Below, piece after piece: positions 35,953 through 44,941 of a stretch of DNA of 64,000 bases. The notes under the pieces are model-generated. The model saw nothing but the letters and a program-made list of their open reading frames with translations. It was not told the DNA's origin and ran no database searches. The stretch comes from RGIG4097 sp045613765 (lineage in GTDB: Bacteria > Bacillota > Clostridia > Christensenellales > CAG-917). The translations under genes were made by a program, and so were the position numbers. Location: contig JAZLBO010000006.1 in the NCBI GenBank assembly GCA_045613765.1, positions 6,943 through 70,942 of the forward strand, written 5' to 3'. Within the stretch, counting starts at the first letter, position 1. The number at the start of each line of letters is the position of its first letter.

Positions 35953-36996
35953 TTATTTGCCCTGTCTTTTGGCTTCGTTCCAAAATTCATCAAGTTCGGC
36001 AAGGGTGAAATCTGTCATTGATTTGCCGTCCTTCGTTGCCATTTGTTCAACCACTTCAAAGCGTCTTACAAACTTTCTTGATGCATCGTGAAGTGCCATT
36101 TCGTTGTCAACTTTGAAGAAACGGAGAACGTTGCAAACTGCAAAGAGAAGATCCCCTGCTTCTTCGTGTCTATCTTCAGGTTTGGCAGTCAAAAGTTCGT
36201 CAAGTTCTTCCTTGACTTTGTCAACTGCGCCGTCAACGTTATCCCAATCAAAGCCACATTTTTTGGCTATTTTTTGCACCTTTTCTGCATACAAAAGTGC
36301 AGGGAAATTTTTGGGCACTCTGCCCATTGCATCCGTGCTTGACGTATATTTCTTTTCCTTCTTTTTTGCCTCTGCCCAATACATCAAAGCCTCCTCGGGT
36401 GTATCGGCATGGTTTTCTCCAAAAATATGGGTGTGACGGTCAAGGAGTTTTCTGCAAATTCCTGTGATCATATCCGTCCAAGTGAAGTCCTTTTCGTCTT
36501 CTGCAATTTGGGTGTGGAACACTGCTTGCAACATCACGTCGCCACACTCTTCAAGCATCATTTCTCTATCCTTTGCATCTATGCCTTCAAGGAGTTCATA
36601 AGCCTCCTCAATGAGATTGATACGGATTGAATCATGGGTTTGAATTTTGTCCCACTCACAGCCGTCATCTGCACGAAGTCTTTTCATAATTTCTTCAAGA
36701 TCGCCAAGGTCAAAACGCTTTCTTTCAGTCAAGGTTTTTTCACTGTCCAAGAGCACTTCATCAAAGAGTTCAAGGTCTGTTGCTTTGACATTTTCTTCCT
36801 TTCCGTCGAGTGAAAAAACTACGGACTTTTCACTTCCGTAGGCAGACACAATCTTGTCCTTGACTGACTTGCACATTGACTTGTCCGTCACTTTGACTAT
36901 GCAAGGAATACGTTTGTTGACAAGTATGTAACTGGGGGTGAAATCTTCCCCCATATAGACTTGGTATGAGCCGTTGATTTTGTCATTGAGTGCCAT
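35953..36996 (-). CDS. mazG: Nucleoside triphosphate pyrophosphohydrolase MazG
   Basis: The 347-residue protein has two MazG domains: 'IEEAYELLEGIDAK' with 'EECGDVMLQAVFH' (about 125-160), and 'KEELDELLTAKPEDRHEEAGD' (about 265-285), the E-x-x-E...E-x-x-D metal sites. MazG hydrolyses non-canonical and excess NTPs. The first 95 residues resemble only the C-terminal part of the tetrapyrrole methylase domain that Bacillus YabN carries in front of MazG, so this may be a reduced fusion. Its start overlaps the flippase gene by 14 bp, so they are coupled. Confidence 0.93.
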   Translation of the reverse strand: MALNDKINGSYQVYMGEDFTPSYILVNKRIPCIVKVTDKSMCKSVKDKIVSAYGSEKSVVFSLDGKEENVKATDLELFDEVLLDSEKTLTERKRFDLGDLEEIMKRLRADDGCEWDKIQTHDSIRINLIEEAYELLEGIDAKDREMMLEECGDVMLQAVFHTQIAEDEKDFTWTDMITGICRKLLDRHTHIFGENHADTPEEALMYWAEAKKKEKKYTSSTDAMGRVPKNFPALLYAEKVQKIAKKCGFDWDNVDGAVDKVKEELDELLTAKPEDRHEEAGDLLFAVCNVLRFFKVDNEMALHDASRKFVRRFEVVEQMATKDGKSMTDFTLAELDEFWNEAKRQGK

Positions 36997-38593
36997 TTGA
37001 ATACTCCCAAAACCGAATTATTCGGTGTGCTTTCAACAGGACTTTGCCCATTGGTATTGAATTGTACTCTTGCTTGTCCAAAACTCCAAAGAGTATAGAC
37101 AGAAAGAAGTACATTACATAGCATAACACAAAACCCACCAAAAGCGCAAGTATATCGTGTACGATATAAACCTTTGGCACGATAAGTGCAAGGGCTGTCA
37201 TCAATCCTGAAAACAGAGCCAGTCCAATGGGATTACGGATTGACATTGACGTGAGTTTCAAGAAGTAGGCGTTGACTATCGCAAGAGATACAACTCCCAT
37301 AGACAATAGCGCAACACCTGCCCCAACTATGCCAAGGTATCGCACAAGCACCAACATAAGCAGTGTTTTGACAACAACTGCACCACCAAGACCACCCACT
37401 GCCCACTTTGTTCTGTCAAGGGCTTGCAAAAGGGATACGTATATCTGCATAACTGACATTATGAGGATATTTGGCGCAGTTATCGTGAGAAGCCGTGATG
37501 CAATCAACACCGAGTTATAGTCCAAGGACGAGTATAGCACGGATATGATTTCCTTTGAAAACACCATCATAAATACCGAAGATGGTATGCCTATTGTATA
37601 GGCAAGTTTCAAGGATAGGCGACTTTTGAAAAGTATGCTACTGACATCTCGCTCTGCTCTTGACACCGACACCGATGGCACGATTGCAATGGCAAGGGAC
37701 ATTATAAACACCACGGGCATATTGACAAGTGACGTGACGGGGCCGGACAACAATCCGTAGTTGGACGTTGCGCTTGCCGTTGAAAGTCCACCCATTTTCA
37801 ACAAGTTGACAACCATAAAACTGTCAAAAAAGTTGGATAGGGGCATAATTATCGCCACGATGGCAATGGGGAAGGCAATACGAAACATCCTTGCCCCTTC
37901 CTTTTTGTCAAATCGCAAGACTTTGTCTTGCACCTTGTGTTTTCGCTGTCTATAAACATAGGTGGCAATGAGATATACAAGTGCCACAATTTCAGACACC
38001 GTCACTCCAACAAAAGCCCCTGCCACCGACCACATAAGTCCGTATGGTTTCAAGTATATGGCAAGAAACAACCCAAGCCCCAACTTCACTGCTTGCTCTA
38101 TGACGTTTGATACGGCAGTGGGGAGCATATACATTTCTCCTTGAAACCAACCACGAAATCCCGCGATTATCCCAACGAAAAATATTGATGGTGCAACAAT
38201 TTGAAAGCCGAGTGCCACATCTTCGTTTCCTTGCCACTTGGCAAGGGGGCGTGCAAGAGATAATACAAGCACCGTGCTTATGACGGATAATAGTGCAAGG
38301 ACGGCTATGCTTGCAAAAAGGTATTTCTTGACACCTTCGCCCACTGCTCGCTTTTCTGCCACAATTCGTGACAGTGCCGTAGGCACTCCTGCACTTGACA
38401 ACACCATAAAAAGAGCAAAGACAGGAAACACAAGTTGATACATACCCATGCCCTCTGCTCCAAGAACGTTGGTCAAGGGTATGCGATATAGTGCACCAAT
38501 GACTTTTGCCACCACCGATCCTGTGGCAAGAACAGATGCACCACTCATCAAACTACCATGCTTTTTGAACTTTGAAATAGACTTTTCCTTCAT
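36983..38593 (-). CDS. MOP-superfamily flippase (SpoVB/MurJ-like)
   Basis: The 536-residue protein has about 14 membrane helices and the SpoVB-type start ('MSGASVLATGSVVAKVIGAL', 'IPLTNVLGAEGMGMYQLVFP'). Relatives flip lipid II or polysaccharide precursors. Its place between spoVT and mazG matches yabM in Bacillus subtilis. It overlaps spoVT by 4 bp (ATGA). Whether it serves vegetative or spore peptidoglycan cannot be told from sequence. Confidence 0.92.
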   Translation of the reverse strand: MKEKSISKFKKHGSLMSGASVLATGSVVAKVIGALYRIPLTNVLGAEGMGMYQLVFPVFALFMVLSSAGVPTALSRIVAEKRAVGEGVKKYLFASIAVLALLSVISTVLVLSLARPLAKWQGNEDVALGFQIVAPSIFFVGIIAGFRGWFQGEMYMLPTAVSNVIEQAVKLGLGLFLAIYLKPYGLMWSVAGAFVGVTVSEIVALVYLIATYVYRQRKHKVQDKVLRFDKKEGARMFRIAFPIAIVAIIMPLSNFFDSFMVVNLLKMGGLSTASATSNYGLLSGPVTSLVNMPVVFIMSLAIAIVPSVSVSRAERDVSSILFKSRLSLKLAYTIGIPSSVFMMVFSKEIISVLYSSLDYNSVLIASRLLTITAPNILIMSVMQIYVSLLQALDRTKWAVGGLGGAVVVKTLLMLVLVRYLGIVGAGVALLSMGVVSLAIVNAYFLKLTSMSIRNPIGLALFSGLMTALALIVPKVYIVHDILALLVGFVLCYVMYFFLSILFGVLDKQEYNSIPMGKVLLKAHRIIRFWEYSNGTQ

Positions 38594-39114
38594 TGTCCAA
38601 CCACTGCGCCAAGGACTGCCGATGCAAAACGAATATAGCCAAGTTTGTTTTCATCAAGTTGCACTTTTGACACCACGATAACAGTGCCAAGAAGATCCCC
38701 ATTGACAAGGACGGGCTCTGCAATCAAATAGCCTTCCTTGACAGGTTGTTCTTCAAAAATAGCACCCATTTCAAGAGCGTCAAGCACAACGGAACTGCGT
38801 GTTGAAATGACCTTGTTCAAGTTGTCGGTTGGAGTGGAATTTCGTGGACTTTTGCCCTTGCCAAAGCAAGAAATAACCCTATCTCCTGCAATGACATACA
38901 CTTCGCCACCAACGTACTCCCCTATCATATTCACAACGCCATCAGAGGCATAAAGCATCTCATCAAAGGGGGAGTATTTGCGCAATACAAGGTTTTCTCC
39001 TTGGGGCAAAATTTCAAGCTCATCTCCTTCCTTGATACGCAGTGTGCGTCTTAATTCTTTGGGGATTACAATACGTCCCAACTCGTCAATTCGTCTTGTG
39101 ATTGTTCCGTTCAT
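38590..39114 (-). CDS. spoVT: Stage V sporulation regulator SpoVT
   Basis: An AGGAGGTT ribosome site fixes the start at 39114, giving 174 residues. The N-terminal AbrB-type swapped-hairpin DNA-binding domain is 'ITRRIDELGRIVIPKELRR' with 'EGDELEILPQGENLVLRKY'. The rest is a GAF-like domain. In Bacillus, SpoVT tunes forespore (sigma-G) genes. Its presence suggests the organism makes spores or derives from a spore former. Confidence 0.94.
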   Translation of the reverse strand: MNGTITRRIDELGRIVIPKELRRTLRIKEGDELEILPQGENLVLRKYSPFDEMLYASDGVVNMIGEYVGGEVYVIAGDRVISCFGKGKSPRNSTPTDNLNKVISTRSSVVLDALEMGAIFEEQPVKEGYLIAEPVLVNGDLLGTVIVVSKVQLDENKLGYIRFASAVLGAVVGQ

Positions 39115-39211
39115 AGAAAAAACCTCCTGCTTTGTAGTTTGCATTGCAGAAGGTTTATTATTCCAATTTTTTACTATAAAATCCGTTTTCGGTCAGTTGA
39201 AGAATTTTCTA

Positions 39212-39475
39212 TCACTTCTTTTCCACCACCAATTCAAGCACCAATGATGTAAAATCAACATCTTCAACAAAGTCACGAGGGATATATTTGATACGGTTGA
39301 ATTTGTCAAAATGCTTGTAGTGTGTAGGAAGACTGACGGGTGTTGAAACATCCATTGTATAGCATATTTCTTGCAAGTCTTTTTTGAAATTTGCAGGGGT
39401 TGACACAAGGGCACTATCGTGGATAATGCTCTTCAAAAGTTTGTCGCCCTTCATAAGTTTTGCCCAGATTTTCAT
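39212..39475 (-). CDS. Conserved small protein of unknown function, paired with flavin reductase
   Basis: The 87-residue protein starts 'MKIWAKLMKGDKLLKS' and ends in a Val/Glu-rich strand. It starts one base after the stop of the flavin reductase gene, so the two are translated together. I recall similar small proteins beside flavin reductases in other Clostridia but know no function. It has no membrane segment or cysteine motif. Confidence 0.75.
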   Translation of the reverse strand: MKIWAKLMKGDKLLKSIIHDSALVSTPANFKKDLQEICYTMDVSTPVSLPTHYKHFDKFNRIKYIPRDFVEDVDFTSLVLELVVEKK

Positions 39476-39476
39476 A

Positions 39477-39962
39477 TTAGTATTCTTCTATAATTTCGCC
39501 AAAGAAAAATGAGTGTCTATCGTCTGCTGAATATTGGTCTTTGCCGGTGTACCACTTTGGCACAAGGCTCACGTCCATATCGCCCATAGGCACTATGCCA
39601 ACGACCTTACATTCATAGTACTTTTGGCAACCCTTGACAACACAAGTTCCAACAGATTTTGCAGGTTGTTTTTCCATGCCTGTTTCTGCCCACTTGTCAT
39701 AATCTCTGCCACTCTTTGAGCCACAAAAACCAAGTTCCTTTTTGAAAGTGCCTGCCTCGGGGACACTGACTGTAAACTCTCTTGTCTTTTCAATAAGACC
39801 GTATGTGTGACGGCACTCTCTTATGGGTGCAATGAAAATCTTTTTGCCCCACATGACGCCAACAAAACCCCAACTGCAAACCATAGGATTGTCATCAGCA
39901 GTGACAAAACAGCCGGTGTTGAAAGCGCTATTCATAAAATCCATATCTTTGAATTCGTGCAT
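39477..39962 (-). CDS. Flavin reductase-family (FMN-binding split-barrel) protein
   Basis: A GGAG site 7 bases upstream fixes the start at 39962 ('MHEFKDMDF'); the frame could open at a TTG 18 bases earlier but lacks a ribosome site there. The 161 residues fit the split-barrel flavin reductase family: 'NTGCFVTADDNPMVCSWGFV', 'AGTFKKELGFCGSKSGRDYDK', 'VVKGCQKYYECKVVG'. Relatives reduce or bind FMN; a redox-partner role is inference. Confidence 0.85.
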   Translation of the reverse strand: MHEFKDMDFMNSAFNTGCFVTADDNPMVCSWGFVGVMWGKKIFIAPIRECRHTYGLIEKTREFTVSVPEAGTFKKELGFCGSKSGRDYDKWAETGMEKQPAKSVGTCVVKGCQKYYECKVVGIVPMGDMDVSLVPKWYTGKDQYSADDRHSFFFGEIIEEY

Positions 39963-40189
39963 ACTAACTCCTAAAATCAATATATTTTAATATATGATAA
40001 CACACTTTCACGGGTGTCGGCAATAGCCATTGTAAAAAAAGCCAAGATATGTTCAATTTTGCTCGCATTTTTATATTCAATCGAGTCTATTTCTCAATTT
40101 TTTGCAAGATTTGGCAAGATTTTCAATAGTCGCCGACAACCAGTCGTGCCACCATATATTGTAAAAAATAATTTTATTATTTTACCCCT

Positions 40190-40218
40190 TTGGTTTTTTT
40201 TGAGTTTTGTGCTAAAAT
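40190..40218 (+). promoter_or_regulatory. Sigma-A promoter of the dnaD-dnaI-type gene pair
   Basis: TTGGTT (40190-40195) and TAAAAT (40213-40218) are 17 bp apart, with TTGTGC directly before the -10 as at the pgk promoter. The start codon lies 30 bp downstream. Confidence 0.65.
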
Positions 40219-40247
40219 TTGTTTCACTTAATTTTGGAGATATAGAT

Positions 40248-41696
40248 ATGGCATTTGTACGATTTTCAAGCGACTTTTTGATGGAAACTTTCACTCTCGT
40301 TGACAACCTTTTTGTCCACGAGCATTTGCCCTATCTTGAAGAAAAACAAATCAAGGTCTATATCTATGGTCTTTATCTTTGTGGTACAAACTGCGACAAT
40401 ACTGTGGAAAATCTCTGCACCGTCCTTGACGTCACTGAAGATGAACTCCTTGCAATCTACAAGGAATTTGAAGATCTTGGTCTTGTGAAGATTTTGAATA
40501 CATTGCCTTTTGAAGTGAAATATCTCTCTTTGAAACGTGGTATGCAACCCCCCAAGAAGTACAAGGCAGAAAAGTGGAACGATTTCAACACTATTCTTCA
40601 ATCTCTTTTCCCCGAAAGATTGCTCACACCCAACGAGTACAACGAGTACTACAACTTCATTGAAAGCACCAAGATCCAAGAAGACGTGCTTCTTATGATC
40701 GTGCAATACTGCATTGATGCAAAGGGCCCTTCCGTGAGATACCCCTACGTCTTTACAGTGGCAAGAAGTTGGATACAAGATGGTGTCCGTACTGTCACTG
40801 ACGTTGAAAACAAACTCAACGAGTTTGAATCTCAAAGCGAAGAAATGCGCGAAATTCTCCTTTCTCTTGGCAGAAAGAGTGGCGCAGATATTGAAGAAAA
40901 ACAAATGCTTCGCAAGTGGAAACGTAGTTGGGGATTTGAACTTCCTGCCATTTTGACTGCATCAAAATCACTCAAAGGTGGCAAAACTTTCAAAAAGTTG
41001 GATGCAAAACTTGACGAGTTCTTCCGTATGAACATCTTCACTCCCGAAGAAATGAAGGACTACGCTCAATATCGTGAGCATCTCAATGAACTTGCCATTG
41101 CAATCAACAAAACCATTGGCGTATATTACGAATCACTTGAGCACATCATTGAAGTTTACACTATCCCTTGGACAACAAAGGGTTTCAGTGATGATGCACT
41201 TTTGAAGATTGCACACTACTGCTTTGTCAGTGGCATACGCACCCTTGACGGCATGAACAATGCAGTCAACAAGTTCTACTCACAAGGCTACATAACTGCA
41301 GAAGGCGTTGATGAATTTATCTCTGCCGGCATCAAGCAAGACGGCAAAATCAAAGACATCATTGACAAAGTTCAAAGCAGTCGAAATGTCAGTGGTAAGG
41401 ATAGAGAGTTCTATCGCACTTGGACAAGCGTGTGGGGATTTGATGATGAAATCATCCTTTACGCAGCAGAACTTGCAGTGGGCAAGCCCTACCCTATGAC
41501 TTTCATCAACCAACTTCTTTCAGGTTGGAAAAATGCAAACGTTTCAACCATTGATGATGCAAAGAAACTTGGCGTAAAAGTGGCAGAAAACAAGCAACAA
41601 AACCACAAAGAAACCTATATTGAAAGACAATACACTGAAGAAGAAATCCAAGCAATTTTCAGTGATATAGACAACTTTGACAATCTGGAAATTTGA
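40248..41696 (+). CDS. DnaD-domain replication initiation/restart protein
   Basis: GGAG (40236-40239) fixes the start at 40248 ('MAFVRFSSDF'), giving 482 residues; the longer frame upstream is untranslated. A DnaD/DnaB-type winged helix comes first ('NCDNTVENLCTVLDVTEDEL', about 45-65). About three C-terminal DnaD-like helical repeats follow ('YPYVFTVARSWIQDGVRTV', 'FSDDALLKIAHYCFVSGI', 'PYPMTFINQLLSGWKNANV'). DnaD and DnaB remodel origin DNA and recruit the helicase loader; the loader gene starts 2 bp later. Confidence 0.9.
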   Translation: MAFVRFSSDFLMETFTLVDNLFVHEHLPYLEEKQIKVYIYGLYLCGTNCDNTVENLCTVLDVTEDELLAIYKEFEDLGLVKILNTLPFEVKYLSLKRGMQPPKKYKAEKWNDFNTILQSLFPERLLTPNEYNEYYNFIESTKIQEDVLLMIVQYCIDAKGPSVRYPYVFTVARSWIQDGVRTVTDVENKLNEFESQSEEMREILLSLGRKSGADIEEKQMLRKWKRSWGFELPAILTASKSLKGGKTFKKLDAKLDEFFRMNIFTPEEMKDYAQYREHLNELAIAINKTIGVYYESLEHIIEVYTIPWTTKGFSDDALLKIAHYCFVSGIRTLDGMNNAVNKFYSQGYITAEGVDEFISAGIKQDGKIKDIIDKVQSSRNVSGKDREFYRTWTSVWGFDDEIILYAAELAVGKPYPMTFINQLLSGWKNANVSTIDDAKKLGVKVAENKQQNHKETYIERQYTEEEIQAIFSDIDNFDNLEI

Positions 41697-41697
41697 T

Positions 41698-42618
41698 ATG
41701 AAAAAAAGAGTTCTTGACAAGGTCTTTGCCGACCTCAATCAAAAAGTACAAGCAAGGCAAAACGCCCTTGCATCTTTGCGTGCACAAGCATACGAGATTG
41801 AAGAAATCTCCAATGCACAAAGAGATTATTCAAAGGCAAAGTTTGACGCTCTTGCAAAAGGTGTTCAAAATGATGAAAATCTCAAAAACGCACGTTCAAA
41901 GTATATAAATGCACTTGTAAAATACGGATATAGTGAAAATTCCTTTGATTACGTGCCTTTCTGCAAGGCTTGTGGCGACACGGGATACACTGACGGTAAG
42001 TTGTGTGGTTGTGTCAAAAAAAAATATATCATCAACCTTGCAAAAGAGTGCGATATCATCACAAAAGCCCCCTTCTCTTTCAAAGATTGCAACACTGACG
42101 GCATGAGAAAGGAACAAGGAGATGCACTTAAAAAACTCTATGATTTTGCAGAGAAATACGTGGCAAAATACCCAAACGTCACAAAACACATTTTGGTGTT
42201 TATGGGCGCAACCGGCACAGGCAAAAGTTGTCTTGCATCTGCCATGTCAAGAAAGGCAGTCCTTGAAAAAGGAAAAAGCGCACTTGTGATGTCTGCATAC
42301 GAGTTCAACAACAACTCTCTCAACTGCCATCTCGCACCTATGGAAGACAAAAATCGTATCCTTCACGACGTGATGACCTGCGATTTCCTTGTCATTGACG
42401 ACCTTGGCACAGAGCCTATGCTCAAAAACGTAACTTGTGAATATATGCAACTCATCCTTGACGAAAGAGTGCGCAGAAACGTGACGACTATCATCACAAC
42501 CAATCTCAGTGAATTGCAGTTGAAGGAAAGATATGGCGAGCGTATCTTCAGCAGATTGAGTGATGCAAAGGGATCACTTATGCGCAATATCCCCGGTCAA
42601 GACCTTAGATTGAAGTAA
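41698..42618 (+). CDS. DnaC/DnaI-type helicase loader ATPase
   Basis: The start is set at 41698 ('MKKRVLDKVFADL'), immediately after the stop of the DnaD-domain gene; 306 residues. It has the DnaI-type cysteine cluster 'CKACGDTGYTDGKLCGC', Walker A 'GATGTGKSCLA', Walker B 'DFLVIDDLGTEP' and sensor 1 'TTIITTNLS'. It loads the replicative helicase DnaB/DnaC at origins or stalled forks. Confidence 0.93.
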   Translation: MKKRVLDKVFADLNQKVQARQNALASLRAQAYEIEEISNAQRDYSKAKFDALAKGVQNDENLKNARSKYINALVKYGYSENSFDYVPFCKACGDTGYTDGKLCGCVKKKYIINLAKECDIITKAPFSFKDCNTDGMRKEQGDALKKLYDFAEKYVAKYPNVTKHILVFMGATGTGKSCLASAMSRKAVLEKGKSALVMSAYEFNNNSLNCHLAPMEDKNRILHDVMTCDFLVIDDLGTEPMLKNVTCEYMQLILDERVRRNVTTIITTNLSELQLKERYGERIFSRLSDAKGSLMRNIPGQDLRLK

Positions 42619-42686
42619 TTGATATCCTTGACAAAGTAAATATCAACCAAGCAAAACAATAATCAACAACCTACAATTAGCAAATG

Positions 42687-42716
42687 AAAAAGCACCGAAG
42701 TTTCGGTGCTTTTTTG
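42687..42716 (+). terminator. Terminator after the helicase loader gene
   Basis: AAAAAGCACCGA-AGTT-TCGGTGCTTTTTT. The symmetrical T runs would also serve the minus-strand gene ending at 42755. Confidence 0.85.
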
Positions 42717-42754
42717 TTTTGATTGATTTGAGATACGCTATTTGATTTGACGTT

Positions 42755-43258
42755 TTAGCCTATGTTGATAGAATTTGTAAGACCAAGTGCATTGAAGATT
42801 TGGTTGGGCAATGATGTCACGCCTTCAACAAAGTGGACTTTGTAGTTTTTGCCTGTTGTGTCAATGTGCAACACACCGTAATCTCTCACAAGATATTTGA
42901 TGAAAAGGTTTTCAGGGACACCAATAATTGTGTCGATATCATCTTTTGCAATGACCACTTCGCCTTTTCTTGTGTAGATAACAAGATTGTCGCCTTCAAT
43001 ACGGACAAGGTCTTCGGGGGATTTCTTCCAGTTGACAAAACGGATTGTAAACCAAACGCTACCACAAATGGTGACTGCCAAAAAGAGTCCAACAATGAGT
43101 GACACATAGTATCCATCAACAAAAAGACCGGGGCCATACAATGAGATGACAACTATGACGCCAACGATTGTTGCAACTGTGAGAACCATGCAAAGAATTG
43201 CACAACCCAAGAGATAATAGAAGATTGCTGATGCTGTAGATTTTCTGCCTAAAGTCAT
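42755..43258 (-). CDS. Small membrane protein with PH-like domain
   Basis: The 167-residue protein has two membrane helices (about 12-40 and 50-72), then a charged beta-rich region ('EDLVRIEGDNLVIYTRKGEV', 'YGVLHIDTTGKNYKVHFVEG') resembling bacterial PH-like domains such as those of YdbT/YdbS. AAAGGA precedes the ATG. Function unknown. It is a single-gene unit with its own promoter. Confidence 0.75.
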   Translation of the reverse strand: MTLGRKSTASAIFYYLLGCAILCMVLTVATIVGVIVVISLYGPGLFVDGYYVSLIVGLFLAVTICGSVWFTIRFVNWKKSPEDLVRIEGDNLVIYTRKGEVVIAKDDIDTIIGVPENLFIKYLVRDYGVLHIDTTGKNYKVHFVEGVTSLPNQIFNALGLTNSINIG

Positions 43259-43346
43259 TTCTATATTCCTTTTTTGTTAAATTATTTTTCTTTTGATACA
43301 CCGATATTTGCACTGCGTTTTGTCGCACAAATATCATCTATTGATG

Positions 43347-43375
43347 ATAATACACCTTCTTGCGCACAATGTCAA
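43347..43375 (-). promoter_or_regulatory. Sigma-A promoter of the PH-like membrane protein gene
   Basis: TTGACA (43370-43375) and TATTAT (43347-43352) are 17 bp apart on the minus strand, about 90 bp before the start. Confidence 0.75.
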
Positions 43376-43459
43376 TAGTCAATTTTGTTCATGTCATTTG
43401 ATGATGGCAAATGATGACATTTATTTTTTGTAATTTGCTTGAAATAGTGTTTTATCTTC

Positions 43460-44368
43460 CTATTCTTCGCACATAAAGTGTTCTTTGTGCTTATTGAAGA
43501 AATTAAAATACATTTTGGGATTTTCAAGTTCCCACCACTTTTTCACGGACACAGGGTATTCGTCAAGGTCATAGATTTTGGCATTGTCTATGGCAAGCAT
43601 AAAGGGTGAGTGAGTGGCAATGATAAACTGACAACCACTGTACTTTGCCATATCCTTGATCATATCTGCAAGTTCCATTTGGAATTTGGGGGATAGACTA
43701 TTTTCAGGCTCGTCAAGAAGGAAGAGTGTATCGTTTTTCAACTTTTTGTAGAAGAACTTGAGCGCAGTTTCTCCATTGGAATTGAGTTTGACTTCCTTGC
43801 CGTTTTTGAGATATACGTATTGCCTTTTGGACAAACTCTTTTTCCTTGCAAGGACTTGTTCTCTCTTTTCTTCATAGTCTTCAAGGCCACGCATTTTAAC
43901 GGTGTCGCTATACTTAAGTTCAAGATGCATTTGACGTACGTTTTCCACGTTGTCGTGTATATCTTGATTGTTGACACGGACATTGAGCATATAGTCAAAC
44001 ACATCATCACTTGTGATTATTCTACTGCCGTTTGGCACGTTTAGTTTGTCCCCTTCGTCATCATAACCCATTTTGTGCTTGCAACAATCAGTGTAAACGT
44101 CAAACATTGTACTACTATTGAACGGCGCCATTCTTTTCAAACTCAACTTGTTTGTTATAAGGTTGAGCAATGTGCTTTTGCCACTTCCGTTGCCACCATA
44201 CAAAATTGTCACGTCACTGAAATCAAGGCTTGAAAGACCTTTTTCAATAAATATACGGCAAGGATACGGATTTGAGGTGTATCCTGCTTGACTACTATAC
44301 CAATCGCCCTGCGAAATATCATCTTCTTGGGCATGGGCGGGCAATTTGAATTGGTCAAGATAAATCAT
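43460..44368 (-). CDS. ABC-type (SMC-like) cytosolic ATPase of unknown role
   Basis: The 302-residue protein has Walker A 'LYGGNGSGKSTLLN' (about 57-70), a signature-like 'LNSNGETALKF', Walker B 'TLFLLDEPENSLSP' and the switch 'FIIATHSPFML'. There is no membrane domain and no TOPRIM domain, so it is not an OLD nuclease on its own. Relatives are broadly called AAA_15/AAA_21 ATPases and include defence and stress proteins. It starts 9 bp after the MarR gene and is surely in its operon, so its expression is probably ligand-controlled. Confidence 0.85.
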   Translation of the reverse strand: MIYLDQFKLPAHAQEDDISQGDWYSSQAGYTSNPYPCRIFIEKGLSSLDFSDVTILYGGNGSGKSTLLNLITNKLSLKRMAPFNSSTMFDVYTDCCKHKMGYDDEGDKLNVPNGSRIITSDDVFDYMLNVRVNNQDIHDNVENVRQMHLELKYSDTVKMRGLEDYEEKREQVLARKKSLSKRQYVYLKNGKEVKLNSNGETALKFFYKKLKNDTLFLLDEPENSLSPKFQMELADMIKDMAKYSGCQFIIATHSPFMLAIDNAKIYDLDEYPVSVKKWWELENPKMYFNFFNKHKEHFMCEE

Positions 44369-44377
44369 ATTCCTCTC

Positions 44378-44812
44378 TTATCCTTCTGCATCAATATTGT
44401 TTGTCATCAATTTGAGCAAAGCCTCAAAGACTTGTCTTTCTGTTGTTTCAAAGTGATTGAAGGCCTTTTCAAAAAATTCTGCTCTTGTTTCTTCAATGGC
44501 AAGACGAATTTCTTCTCCTTTTGTAGTAAGCACCAACGTTTGCTCACGTTTGTCGGCGTTGGACACTTGGGCAGTGATATATCCTTTTTCTTTCAAGGAT
44601 TTGACACTGCGAGATACAAGACCTTTGCTCACATCAGTCATTGCCACGATTTCCCTTGCAGAATTTGTGTGTATAAGACAACACAAAACTTCAATCTCGT
44701 TGGGAGAAAGTGTAAATCTGCCAAGTGCTTTCAAAAGGTGCTTGGTGTAGGATTGCTCCAACTTCTTGAAAGCGCTGAAAAAATATGCGTTGTTTTCAAA
44801 ATTTCTTTCCAT
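44378..44812 (-). CDS. MarR-family transcriptional regulator
   Basis: The start at 44812 ('MERNFENNAY') gives 144 residues. The MarR winged helix is 'LSPNEIEVLCCLIHTNSARE' then 'MTDVSKGLVSRSVKSLKEKG' and the wing 'VSNADKREQTLVLTTKGEE'. There is no ribosome site: the promoter -10 ends only 7 bp before the ATG, so the mRNA would be leaderless. The operator described separately covers the -10 and implies self-repression. Such proteins respond to phenolics, antibiotics or oxidants. Confidence 0.9.
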   Translation of the reverse strand: MERNFENNAYFFSAFKKLEQSYTKHLLKALGRFTLSPNEIEVLCCLIHTNSAREIVAMTDVSKGLVSRSVKSLKEKGYITAQVSNADKREQTLVLTTKGEEIRLAIEETRAEFFEKAFNHFETTERQVFEALLKLMTNNIDAEG

Positions 44813-44818
44813 ACAAAT

Positions 44819-44847
44819 AGTATACAATGTAAACTAATTTTTGTCAA
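44819..44847 (-). promoter_or_regulatory. Consensus promoter with overlapping MarR-type palindrome
   Basis: On the minus strand TTGACA (44842-44847) and TATACT (44819-44824) are exactly 17 bp apart. The 17-mer at 44819-44835 is a palindrome of form AGT-N-TACA-N-TGTA-N-ACT that covers the -10 and the downstream half of the spacer, as expected for a self-regulating MarR operator. Confidence 0.8.
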
Positions 44848-44886
44848 AAGAAATAAAAAATATTTTCAAAAGCACGGCTCGTGTGA

Positions 44887-44915
44887 TTGACAAGACACAT
44901 ACCGTGTATTATAAT
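44887..44915 (+). promoter_or_regulatory. Perfect consensus sigma-A promoter of the XRE gene
   Basis: TTGACA (44887-44892), a 17-bp spacer and TATAAT (44910-44915). The spacer contains ACAC-ATACC-GTGT, a small dyad that could be the XRE operator. A perfect promoter for a small regulator usually implies repression. Confidence 0.85.
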
Positions 44916-44941
44916 AGGATACAATCAAATGGAGGTGCAAT

